Under the pieces are notes generated by a model. The model ran no database searches, was not told where the DNA came from, and was given only the letters and a program-made list of their open reading frames with translations. Shown here piece by piece: positions 52,700-62,880 of a stretch of 64,000 nucleotides of DNA. Made by a program: the position numbers and the translations under genes. Positions within the stretch are counted from its first letter, which is position 1. Every line of letters starts with the position of its first letter. Source of the stretch: Pinus tabuliformis (lineage: Eukaryota; Streptophyta; Pinopsida; Pinales; Pinaceae); the NCBI GenBank assembly GCA_031772625.1, contig CM062818.1, positions 215,071,742 to 215,135,741 of the forward strand, read 5' to 3'.

Positions 52700-55510
52700 T
52701 GAGTGCCTTTGCCTCATGCATCCATGCAAGCCTCTGTCTAAGGGAAATCATCTGTACGGTCCCTTTTACTTCGTCATACCTCTGTTCTAGCTCGCACACC
52801 TCTATCTCTAGGCACTCTACATTTGGATCCTCCTACAGGGCAGTTAGGACCTAGAATGATTGTTCAAATAGCTGCATGCAGTCTGCCACTACATTGTCAA
52901 CTGTCATTGTTGCTGCTATAACCGCGGTGGTACGTTGTTCCCTGATCTCCGGCAGAGTTGAAGGCTGAGCCTTCAACTGCAGCTCTGCGATCTGCAGGTT
53001 TAGCTCCAGCTAAACCCTGGTCCATTTTCTCGAGCGTCACGCACCCCTGTGGCCAATTTGTGGATGCGCACCTCCACCGGTTCTTCTGCCTGAATGTCCA
53101 ACTTCGTGACCATCCAGTAGGCTTCCTCCACAACCTGCATTATCTGCTTATTTTGCTCTACTTCTTCATTGCGATGTAGACCCAACTACTCAATGTTGAT
53201 GCATTTCTCGCTCATCACCTGTAGAGCGTGACTTTCTTGGGCCCTGAGTCTTGTGGTGATTCCATCCTGTAAGAGGTAAAGCATCTCCTGAGGGAGCACG
53301 CCCATGTTCACTCAACCCCTTTCAGACTACTAACCATAGGCCTGTCGGCCTCATTTTCTGTAGTGAGCACCCCATGAGGTAGCAGTATTGCGTTGGTCAT
53401 CCTTGTGCTGAACATCTACTTGCCAGCTGAAGTTCCAAGCGCAAGGCTGGTTGACACTTTGCGAGCCTGTGGAGTGCGAACCTGCAACTCCTGTAGTTCT
53501 GTTCGAAGAGCCCCCAATACCAGCTATTGTTGTTCTTTAAATTGTTGGAGGGCCTTCGTGGTGACATCCCTCACCATTTCTCTGATGTCATGCAAATCCC
53601 CCTCAGTGAGGGTGATTGGGTCAAAGGATGTCTTGGATTCCTTGGTTTTCTTTTGCAGCACTGTCTGCTCTCACGGATGCAAAAGTTTGAGTTGGGTGGA
53701 CGTTGTTTGTGGGTCCATGCCACCTTGTTTTTTCTCTGTTTCTGCCTCAGTGTTAGGCAAAGCTTCACATTCTTCTTCCCCTATTTTCTATTGCTCTGCC
53801 ACTTTTGCAGCATCGCACGCTGCCTGGGCCTTAGCCTCTGCTTCCTCTTTCCTGCGCTTCTCTGTCAGCTATGCCATTCGAAGCTTTGTCTCTTCCTTCA
53901 TGCACTGCATGGCTGACTTGTCCGATTCCACTGTGGAGCTAGCTGGAGCATGCGACTCTGGCGGAGAAGACTCAAGGACTACAAATATCATGTCGTCAGT
54001 CGCCAGATATGGTAATTTGTGCCATGTCTTTATGGGGTCCTTTCGTGCCCTGATAAAGATGTGGTGGAAATTTGCTTTGAACTCTACAAAGCTCTGTAGA
54101 ATAGCATAAATTGTGGGAGACAACCATGGCTTATGATTGATCCCAATTCATATGCTCATTTCCATTAGGACCCAGAAGATATTAATTTCTTTGATACGCT
54201 ACATGTCCTTGGTCGCCCATAGTGAAGCATACTTCACTGCCTTTGGAAGGTCCAGTGTGACTAAAGGGAATTGGTTATCTTTGGGTAGCTCCCATGCCAC
54301 TAGTACTATCGACAACCAGAGCCATGCATATTGAAACGTTTTGCCCTACTCTTGTGCCTTGCGATAGTTTGCAAGGAACTTGCTGCATAGATAGTTCACC
54401 CAGTTGAACTAAACTCCTTCTGCACATTAGGCCGCTAGTGCAACCATGGGCGCAGGCACCTCATCTACGCATCACTTCCTTATCACCTTCCCTACTAGGA
54501 TTTGTGTTGTGACCTCGAATGCAAGGTTGTTAATGCTGGAGATGGCGTAGCCTTGCTTCAGCTTCTCCAACTTGAACCTCTTCTTCATTTCTTCTGCGAG
54601 GACCAACACGCCTCCTTTTCCTTCGAAAATATTGGTTGGATCCTCCCCTAAGTAAGGTAGCTATGTAATTCGGTGAATCAGATGATCTGTGATGGGGATG
54701 GGCTCTTTTAGCCACAAACATCCATCATGCACCAATCAGAGAAGCTACCTGATGACGAAGACAGATAGTGTTGCGCGATGGTAATGCAACACCTTGAGCA
54801 GGTTTAGCAACCCATTTTTCTACACCTCTGAGCCATGTTCGTGGCTCCAACTGAGTTGTTCCAGCAGTCGCATTAATCCTCTGGCACATTAGCTTCTCAG
54901 TCGCTAAATGCAGGAACTTCTCATAGTTTGCAAGGTCCCAATCTTCAAACTTCAACACAGGAACCTGCCCCAAGTGCGGTCCATCAAAACCAATATCGGC
55001 TAGGAGCAGCGGAGTTTGCAGATTTCTCTTGCTCTCATCTATATCCTTCGACACCTTATCTTTCCCCTTACACAAAGGAACATATTCAGGTAACCAGGTA
55101 CTAGGGTCTGCACCCTGGGTTTCAACTTCCATTACCTCACCCTCCTCCTCCACCAGGATTTCTTCAAACTCCTCCTCATCGACTTCCAGATTAATGACCT
55201 TGCCCTTTTCCTGCAAGGTGAGCTCGGTCCTCTATGGATTTATGGGTGAGATGCGTATCGGGACCATGGCCTGCTTATCCTTCTTAGGTTGCCGTGTTCT
55301 AGGTGATTTAGGGACCTCAACTATTATTCCAGTGCTCTCTGGGGCTTCCACTACCGCAATTTGCTACACAGTTTCCTCGGCTATCATTACTTCTGTGTCC
55401 ATGGCTTCAGAAGGTGCTGACATAGCGCTATTCCACAATTCTTGAAATGTCTCTGGTAGTTGCTCAAACAATGAATTCGCTTTCTGGGTCTTGAATAGGT
55501 CTTGGTTCAT
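52700..55510 (-). pseudogene. Gypsy-E long accessory ORF (function unknown)
   Basis: About 2.8 kb of decayed minus-strand coding sequence lies between pol and the 3' LTR. The best part, 55216-54725, begins with an acidic stretch ('EEEFEEILVEEEGEVMEVE'). It continues 'PLLLADIGFDGPHLGQVPVL' and 'FEDWDLANYEKFLHLATEKL'. After a shift near 54655 the frame reads 'YAISSINNLAFEVTTQILVG', 'FNWVNYLCSKFLANYRKAQE' and 'LWLSIVLVAWELPKDNQFPL'. A Lys/Glu-rich coiled-coil-like region (53869-53750) follows, then a degenerate tail. It occupies the place where Athila-like elements carry an extra ORF. Hydrophobic stretches look like buried helices and not clear membrane spans. A distant link to X1/X2 is possible but unproven. 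Confidence 0.6.
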
Positions 55511-55634
55511 GTATACTTGAGCGCACAACAACTCAGTTCTTAAGCAAGTGTTGTTTGCGGAGCAACCACTTGTAATTTATAGGGCCTTTTGAATTCAAAT
55601 TCGATAGTTCCCTTTTGAGTTCAATAGTTAGGGG

Positions 55635-55820
55635 CCTGCACACATACCCTCTGCCCACGACCGCGCCACCATGTGCGGCCGGGGGGCGAGGAGGTAATTT
55701 CGAGAAACACCTCCTTGCCCCGCGGCCACTCGTGGTGGCGCGGCTGTGGGCAGAGGGACCTGCACGCAAAGCCCTCCACCCATGGCCGCGCCACCATAGG
55801 CTGTTGAGGGGCGAGGAGGC
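55635..55820. repeat. GC-rich module in three copies (direct, inverted, direct)
   Basis: The arm 55647-55695 (starting CCCTCTGCCCAC) pairs with 55709-55757 as an inverted repeat: 49 bp, about 7 mismatches, 13-nt loop. A third, direct copy lies at 55772-55820 (starting CCCTCCACCCAT). The block is strongly GC-rich in an otherwise AT-rich spacer. ORFs called across it reflect composition only. Confidence 0.85.
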
Positions 55821-55876
55821 GATTGGGCAGAGGCTGCGCCACATCGAGTGGCGGGCGAGTGGAGGGGCCACGACCA

Positions 55877-56900
55877 AAATTATTTATTTTTTAATAAAAA
55901 ATAAATAAATAAATCGTTAAAAAAACTATGGAATTTAAAAAAAAATTAATTAATTTTTTAATTTTTAATTTTTTAATTTTTAATTTTTTAATTTATAACT
56001 AAAAAAAAAAAATTAAAATATTTGTATTATGTGATTTTCACATTAATTTTTAAGTTAATCATTATTTTTTGAAAAAAAAATGATTATTATTATTTTTTTG
56101 ACATGAAATTCATAAAAAGAAAACTATTATTTAACCAATTTTTAGTTAAAATTTTCCTATAAAAATTGTGATTTTGACATGTCATTTCTAGCAAAAAAAT
56201 ATCAAAACGTGTAGTTTTTTAGTTATATTTATGTTAAAAATGGTTATTTTTATGTCAATTGTTAAAAAAAATTGTTTTTTAGAGACAATTATTTCATGTG
56301 GATTGAAAAATTAATTAACGACGTATAAATATGTAGAATATCGAAAATTCAAAATATCGACCTTCTTCTTTAAATATGCAAAACAATAAAAACCTTACTA
56401 CAAAAGAAAAAGTAAAAACAAGAAAATATGAAAAATAATACCACTTCCAAAATTATTGAATTTACAAAATAATTATTTACATTTCATACATTACAAAATT
56501 AAATGTAAAAGTGAAAAAAAAAAAAAAAACCTCTTAAAAAAAGGCCATGGTGTAGAATTACCACTTTTTTAAATCAACATCAAAATCACTACCATTCTAA
56601 AATGCAATGTACATAAAAAAATTTATAGTGCCAAAAACAATGCTCTAAAAAAAACATGTGTGTTTTGCATCACCCCTTTTCAAAATTGGGTCACCTTTTT
56701 GCTATCTCTACAAAATGGGTAACAGTATCAGTTCGGGTTTCAAAGTTTAGGTTGTTAAATCGTGAATAGTGACTTTAACGGTCATTTTCTAGTAGACTTG
56801 CGTGCTAGCACAGATGTCTTCATGTTGTCGCGGACCCTATGACACTTCGCTGCTTCGTGCAGTCCTGACATCGTGCAGCTTCCGAGCAGTGTAGTTTATA
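55877..56900. other. AT-rich spacer inside Gypsy-E with a small palindrome
   Basis: Between pol (ending near 56970) and the accessory ORF. It holds poly(A)/poly(T) runs and a 29-bp near-perfect palindrome (TTATTTATTTTTTA, one base, TAAAAAATAAATAA; about 55882-55911). No gene seen. It may be a separate insertion together with the GC-rich module. Confidence 0.6.
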
Positions 56901-56959
56901 GTCCCGCGCCTCCTTTCAGCTGCCTAGTGTGCTAAGACGGTGCTTCTATTGGATAGTCA

Positions 56960-58445
56960 GATGGTCAGGCCACCTGTGTATTGCTTCAAACAACTTCCAT
57001 TCACTTTTCCTGGGAAGGGATCTCCATTTAACTTAACCAACTAGACCGCACCACCATCGGTAATCTCCTTAATAACATACGACCCCAGCCAATGCATTCT
57101 GAATTTCCCTGTAAATTTATCAAACTTACTATCATACAACAACACCAAGTCATTCACCTTAAAGGTGTGCAACTTAATATGTCGGTCGTGCCATGACTTT
57201 TCGCGCTGCTTTTGGACCTCCAGGTGAAATCCAGCCAAAAATCTCTCTTCTTCTATCTCATCCAATTACACAGGCCTCTCTTCGAGGGCTTTGTGATTCA
57301 TCATACCTGTGAGCACTACTATGTGTAGACTAGGCATGATATATTCCATAGGCATCATCGTTTCAACCCCATATACTAGCCTAAAGGGTGTCTGTCCTGT
57401 TAACTTCTTACACGTCGTCCAATAAGCCCATAATACTGCAGGTATGTGTGGGTACCAATCATTTCACTAAGCATTGCATACCTTGGTTAGCACGTTTTCA
57501 AGCACTTTGTTGAACACTTCCACTGTCCCGTTAGCCTGCAGGTGATAAGGTGTGCTCTTTTGATGATACACCTGAAATTCTTCTGTCAGTGCACTGATCA
57601 TTTCATTCAGAAAGTGCATACCCCAATCACTCATTAAGATATTTGGGCATCCAAATTGTGTCAGTACATGTTCAAATAGAAACTTCACAGTGGTCGCGCC
57701 CATGAAATCCTTTACTGGCTCGCTTCTGCCCAATGAGTCAAGTACTCCATCGTAGTGATAATGTACCTCCCGTCGTCTTTCCTTGAGGTTGGATAGGTCC
57801 TACAAAATCTATTGCCCACTTTTCGAAAGGTTGCAATGTAATTTGTGGATTCAAAGGTATCTCATCCCTCCACGATGGCCTACCTATTCTTTAACATACG
57901 TCGCACGCCTTGCAATATTCTTTTGAATCCTGATGAAGGGTTGGCCACCACAACCCTACACGTAGAATCTTCTATGTGGTTGCTCTTCCTACATAATATC
58001 CTCCCGCGGCGCCGCTATGAGCGTCTGCAAGGATGTTGCTTTGTTCAAACTCAGGTACATACCTTCACAGTATTTCATCATTCCGCATATTGTATGGATG
58101 CCCAGCAATGATAGAGAAATCTGTCGCATGCACCACTAATTCCTTCTTTTCCTGGACAGAGTATCCCTCCCGCGCAGTTCCAATTGTTAGGAAGTGTATT
58201 ATATCCTTGAAATGTCCATCCGCGATGCACATAGAAAAAATTTGCGCATCAAGTAATCCTTCCTCCAAATTAGTGGGTTCCTCCCCTGTCTCAATGCGCG
58301 ACAGGTGGTCAGGTCTTGCTTTTAGTCGTGCAGGATTCACAACAAATTCAAAATCGTATTCCTGGAACAATAATAACCATCTGTAGAGGCGGCCCCCCAA
58401 CACAAGCTTATTGACCAGGTACTTCAGCGTGGAGTACAGGTGCAC
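56960..58445 (-). pseudogene. Gypsy-E RNase H tail and integrase
   Basis: The minus strand from 58445 reads the end of RNase H ('LGGRLYRWLLLFQEYDFEF', 'ARLKARPDHLSRIETGEEP'). The integrase zinc-finger region follows ('YCKACDVC', about 57910). The catalytic core comes next: 'KWAIDFVGPIQ' (Asp, about 57805), 'ILMSDWGMHFLNEM' (Asp, about 57635) and 'QANGTVEVFNKVLENVLTKV' (Glu, about 57520). The C-terminal part (57265-57041) reads 'WHDRHIKLHTFKVNDLVLLY' and 'FTGKFRMHWLGSYVIKEI', a GPY/F-type module. Frames shift several times. RT is missing upstream: the segment at 58445 joins capsid-like sequence directly to RNase H. Confidence 0.85.
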
Positions 58446-58850
58446 CTGCTCAGGTCGGGGTTTTCTTCAAAGGCCCGCATCCATGTGCGTGGATCATTAT
58501 TCCCATCATACTTTTCTATCAGTCACAATTTAGGTTTCCCAAATCGTGTTCGCATCATTTTCCTACATTCACACCAATCATCAAAACTCCCTTGTGCGTA
58601 CCCCACCATCTTGCGAGCGTAGCATGCAGTGCCCAATCCAAGGCCTAGAAGCATTGTTTTTCTAGAAATTCCCCTTCAAATGCATCCAAAAAGGTATCTA
58701 CCTCATTCAGGCCATCATAGGTAGGAAGATTTCTTACCTCTAACAATATGCAAGGCAGTGACCTAATCATCATATTGCAATTTAGCGTAGTTACTCCGTG
58801 CAACTGATTCTACCAGCATTATATTTATTCATCGAAGTCTGAAGTGCAGG
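58446..58850 (-). pseudogene. Gypsy-E remnant of the second capsid-like domain
   Basis: The minus strand reads 'GSFDDWCECRKMMRTRFGK' and 'EKYDGNNDPRTWMRAF', aligning with Gypsy-D 62500-62640. It is cut at about 58446, where sequence jumps to RNase H, marking a deletion of the rest of the domain and RT. Confidence 0.7.
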
Positions 58851-59600
58851 AACTCTCCCGCTCCCATATAATCTGCCCATTCCCGATGGGATTCACCCAG
58901 TCTTGATCTCGCATTTTTATCTTATAAATTTAGTTTAGATCATCATCACTCTCATAGTCACATACCGGCTCCGTATAGCGTGATCCTTTAGTAGGATCCA
59001 GGGGTATTATTATGCATAGTGACTTCTTCTCAAAAATCATTTTTCACTTCTTTAGATTGATTACCCCGTTCATATTAGTAGCCCAGTCAATTCCCAAGAG
59101 CACGGGGTAGGTATTGTTGTCATCAACAATTTCTATTACTTCAAAATATGCCAGCATGCTCGCTCCCTCAATGTCCTTAGTCACCCCCTGCAGCCACCCC
59201 ATGGGTATGATTTTCTGTTGGTTCGCCATCCTTAGCTGAATTGAGGACTATTGCAACGCAGGTCTCCCCATCCACTCCCATGTTTGTTTCGGTAGAACGT
59301 TCACATCTGATCCCAAATCTAGAATGACTTGATCCATTTCGTATTCTTAATCTACGTGGTGAGTCTCATTTCACGTCCCGTCCTTGTCTTATGCTTTTTG
59401 ATCTTGCGGACTATAGGCGATTCACCTAGCGTGGTCCCAAAACATCGATTCATAAGTTCCCATAAATCCTTTCACAGCCTTATTGTCGCATAGTAACTTC
59501 ATACAGGTTTCTAGGAAGGATGTAAGCGTGGATGGGTCCATCTCTGGCTCCTATTTATCTTTTCTTCCTGAAGTGGAGGCCTGATCGAGGCTCTTCTTAG
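58851..59600 (-). pseudogene. Gypsy-E protease region
   Basis: Active-site segment D-L-G-S (59319-59308, minus; 'VILDLGSDVNVLPK'). The open part 59229-59044 then reads 'MANQQKIIPMGWLQGVTKDI', 'EVIEIVDDNNTYPVLLGIDW' and 'ATNMNGVINLKK'. It aligns with Gypsy-D 61780-62280. Stops follow in the C-terminal part. Confidence 0.78.
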
Positions 59601-59960
59601 CTTCCATAGCACGCTCCAAATTGAACTAGATCAGAGCCAATGATTGATGGCACGCGCATTCTTATCCTCTGATGCATCCAACCTTCACACTAGCTCTGGG
59701 GTCCACACAATAGGACTGTCAAGTTTCCACCTTCCTTAGCTCTCTGCTAGCTTCACGATCCACTCGTATAACTCAATAGGGAAGGAGGCGAAAAATATTT
59801 CGTGGATACAGGTATTGGTCCAACCATTGTTCTTTTGACAGTCACGGGTTTCTGTTCTTCTGTGCCACGAACTCGTGAATCCTTCTATCCAACTAGCCTT
59901 CAATTTCTTTCTTAGTTGGATTCCAGTGATACGATATCACACATCTCTCATGTAGATTCT
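59601..59960 (-). pseudogene. Gypsy-E gag N-terminal remnant
   Basis: Reads 'PIELYEWIVKLAES' and 'WTPEL' fragments matching Gypsy-D 50090-50260. At about 59630 it jumps to sequence that in Gypsy-D lies after the zinc fingers ('AMEAKKSLDQASTSG'). The capsid and nucleocapsid are therefore deleted. Confidence 0.65.
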
Positions 59961-59979
59961 AGTCTCGACAATGGAACCA
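59961..59979 (-). promoter_or_regulatory. Gypsy-E primer-binding site
   Basis: The minus strand reads TGGTTCCATTGTCGAGACT two bases after the LTR end. It aligns with the Gypsy-D PBS. Confidence 0.6.
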
Positions 59980-59981
59980 TT

Positions 59982-60877
59982 TGTTGGCTTGTGGGGGCCT
60001 GACTCAGGTTCAACATTAGTTAGCCAAAACAATCCCTACACTACTAGCCCTTTTGGCATCAACCCGCAGAGCACGAACTAAAGTCTCACCCGAAGCAGAA
60101 TGGGGGGATGCTCTTACCAAGTTTCCACACCCTTGAGATGGATGTGATGTCGGTTTATTCCAACTATACTTGTCTTCGTGCAGGTTGATTATCCCTCTAC
60201 TCTACCCTTCAGTACCTTCGTGAAATGCCACAATCGGCTTCTGCACAACCCTAACCAGGGCTGATATTCTTTCGCGTTTCTAGGGCAGCAAACTATGATA
60301 TTTCCCCAAACTATGCTAATTATCTTATCTTATTAACAGATCTTAGATAGCTTCACGTAAACAAATGTTCTTACTTGCATTCACTTAACCAATACAATTA
60401 TACACATTTGCGCATCATATAAACATCAGAAGTGAAATTCATACCCAATATAACAGATGCATAAACAAGAAATAAAGATGCAAAAATTATAGAATACTTC
60501 TCTTTATTGATAATTCCAAACGATTACAAACTCGACTTGCCTTGCGAACTCAGCTACAGGGGTTTGTGCACTCAGTTGCAGACTTCTAGGACTCTGCGCA
60601 CTCAGCTGCAGGGCCTCTACCTATGCTAAGACTCAAACTTAGACTTCTACTTAGAGCTTCACTCCATTTATACAATCCCATGGTCAGCGGACCATGGGTA
60701 GATATTTTACAACTCAAATTACATTATCAAAATAAGGGTGGACAACCCTATGACTCTTTAATATCTACGCGCTCCATGACCACAAAATGCAGATTCTTTA
60801 CATTAGGATTACAAAAAATGGACCAAAATATGGGCTTTAAGCCCCAAAACTACCCTTGGGGGATCCTGTGCCCAACA
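59982..60877 (-). repeat. Gypsy-E 5' LTR
   Basis: 896 bp with ends TGTTGG...CCAACA. In the element's direction a TATA box 'tataaatgg' lies near 60672. It is followed on the right by 'gtgag' and the continuation of Gypsy-D gag. Confidence 0.93.
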
Positions 60878-61740
60878 GTGAGGTAGCAAGAAAACATGCC
60901 TTGGATAACTATCATTTGCTACAAAATTTTGTATAGACATCGCAACAACTGTTCTGTAACTTTTGGAGGTCGGTAGGGTATGATGAGTGTAATTGCAGAA
61001 GCTATGAAATAATCATGGATAGAACTCCTACCTATAGGGATCAGGCAGAAACGTGGCCCCCTGACAAGAGTGTGGGGATGGCGCAGATAGGCTTTCAGGC
61101 GTGCAGATGAGGCCGAGGTGGAGGAGGACCTGATAGAGGTCAGGGACAATTGATCTGCTACAATTGCGGAGGACCCCAACACTATGCCCATGATTGCACT
61201 AACCCTATGCTTTTGTCATGAAAGTATTGCACTATGTTTGATCATGAAACAGAAGACTGTCTTACACTGATAGCAAGGATACGTGACAAAGGGGTGCTAC
61301 CACCCCAGCCGACTCACAACCTCCAAATAATGAGGTCGGAGCCACATTGAGAGGATCCAAACATAAATATAGTGCTCCGAGGTGGAATCACAAAAGGAGA
61401 TGATAAGGGGAAATAGCCTGAGGACAACACATGGGTTCGTAAAGCTCCAGCGAAGGAGACTGAGTTTGATTTGGAGCATGCATGTGAAATATTCATGGAG
61501 GCGAACAACAACTTCGTTGAGGCCTCCACCTCAGGGAGCAAGGATAAGCCTGAATAGGAGATGGACCCTTATATGCTTACAACCTTCCTGGAGACCTACA
61601 TGATGTTACTGTGCAATAACAAGGTTGTGAAGGGGCTACAGGAGCTTATAAACATATGCATCGGAAACACTCCAGGTGAGCCACGCATAGTACGAAAGAT
61701 AGGTAAGCAAAAAACAAGGACGGGACGGGAGATGACGCTG
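60878..61740 (+). pseudogene. Gypsy-D gag, nucleocapsid zinc fingers and C-terminal region
   Basis: Resumes in frame after Gypsy-E: 'VARKHALDNYHLLQNFV' completes the Cys motif cut at 51425. Then come an Arg/Gly-rich segment, the knuckle CYNCGGPQHYAHDC (about 61162-61200) and a related CTMFDHETEDC motif (about 61230). The linker reads 'TEFDLEHACEIFMEANNNF', 'MDPYMLTTFLETYMMLLCNN' and 'VVKGLQELINICIGN'. At least three Cys-rich motifs make an unusually large nucleocapsid region. Stops and shifts occur throughout. Confidence 0.78.
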
Positions 61741-62280
61741 AACGCGTAGATAGGAGAGTATGAATTGGATCAGGTTATTTTGGACTTGGGGTCAGATGTG
61801 AACATCCTACCAAAGCATATTTGGTAATGGATGGGGAGACCCATGCCACAGTGGTCTCCGATTCAGCTAAGGATAGTGAATCAGCAGAATATTAACCCCA
61901 TGGGGCGGCTGCAAGGGGTGACTGTAGATATTGAAGGTGCGAGCGCATTGGCTAACTTTGAAGTGACAGAAATTGTGGATGATAATAACCCCTATCCTAC
62001 ACACCTTGGAATTGATTGGGCTACTGATATGAACAAGGTAATCAACCTAAAGAACCGAAAGTTGATATATGAGAAGAAATCACTCCGCTTGATAGTACCT
62101 CTAGATTCTGCTGAGGGATCGCGCTATATTGAACCAGTCCGCAATTATGAAAGTGATGACGATCTGGACTGTATCTATAAGATAACGTCGCAAGACCAAG
62201 ATTGGGTGAACCCAGTGGTGGATGGACGAATTACATGGGATCGTGAGAGTTCATGCACCTGGACTCTGATGAAGAATTAG
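61741..62280 (+). pseudogene. Gypsy-D protease
   Basis: The active-site motif is D-L-G-S at 61783-61794 ('VILDLGSDVNILPKHIW'), a Leu variant of D-[ST]-G. The open frame 61831-62280 reads 'RLQGVTVDIEGASALANFEV', 'NPYPTHLGIDWATDMNKVIN' and 'YIEPVRNYESDDDLDCIYKI'. Gypsy-E has the same motif, so the variant predates both copies. A TAA in place of Trp or Gln interrupts just before 61831. Confidence 0.8.
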
Positions 62281-62880
62281 AGCGCTGGCAGAATTGGTTG
62301 CATGACGTAACTACAGTAAGCTGTAACATGATGACCCGGTCACTGCACTGTGTGTCGTCAGAGGTAAGACATCTACCCACTTATGATAGTTTGAATGATG
62401 TAGATATCTTTTTGGATGCATTTGAAAGGGAGATACCACAAAAGCAGCACTTCCAAGCATTCGACGGGGCACTGCACGCTATGCCCACAACATGGTGAGG
62501 TACGCACAAGGGAAGCTTTGATGATTGGTATGAATGTAGGAGGATGATGAGGACACGCTTTGTGAAGTCGAAGGTGCGAAAAACAGACAAATATGATGGG
62601 CAGGATGATCCGCGCATGCACTTAGCCAAATGGGCTCAGGCTTATGGAGAGAAGCCCCAACCTGAATGGGTGCACTTGTTTTGTCACACCCTGGACGTCG
62701 TCCCAATGAACTGGTACATAGAAACAGAGCTCCACCATGGTACAGGTGAATGGGATATTCTGCGTGAAGGATTCATAATGACATTCAGCTTTGAAGATAG
62801 GTTTGATTATATTGACGAGGCACTACAAGAGGTGAAAGCAACAATATTTAGGATACCGTAGGATCTTTTGGATCTGATTC
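62281..62880 (+). pseudogene. Gypsy-D second capsid-like domain between protease and RT
   Basis: After 'FLDAFEREIPQKQHFQAFDG' the frame 62544-62861 reads 'KYDGQDDPRMHLAKWAQAYG', 'HLFCHTLDVVPMNWYIETEL' and 'WDILREGFIMTFSFED'. This resembles the retrotransposon-gag domain (K-Y-D-G-x-x-D-P-x-x-H-L start, W-x-x-L-x-x-x-F end). It lies downstream of protease, whereas the main capsid domain is at 50670. Gypsy-E preserves its first part in the same place. If coding was continuous, the precursor had two capsid-like folds. Confidence 0.65.

Larger units (their letters stand above)
51426..60877 (-). mobile_element. Gypsy-E: deleted Ty3/gypsy element inserted in Gypsy-D gag
   Basis: The element is 9452 bp on the minus strand. 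The 5' LTR is 60877-59982, the PBS 59979-59961 and a gag N-terminal remnant lies 59950-59630. Protease (59600-58850), a remnant of the second capsid-like domain (58640-58446), RNase H tail plus integrase (58445-56970) and a GC/AT-rich spacer follow. A long accessory ORF (55510-52700), a PPT and the 3' LTR (52386-51426) complete it. The flanks 'gtcag' (51421-51425) and 'gtgag' (60878-60882) are the target duplication with one change. Removing the element rejoins Gypsy-D gag in frame. Relative to Gypsy-D the capsid/zinc-finger block and nearly all RT are deleted, so it is non-autonomous. Confidence 0.88.

Noticed and set aside
53393..54109. 238-codon plus-strand ORF
   Set aside because: It is exactly antisense to the Gypsy-E accessory ORF and has a Ser/Cys-rich composition typical of a reverse-strand shadow. 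The minus strand gives the protein-like reading.
55533..55908. Overlapping GC-rich ORFs on both strands
   Set aside because: They arise from the GC-rich inverted module. Pro/Arg/Ala-rich on every frame, no conserved motif.
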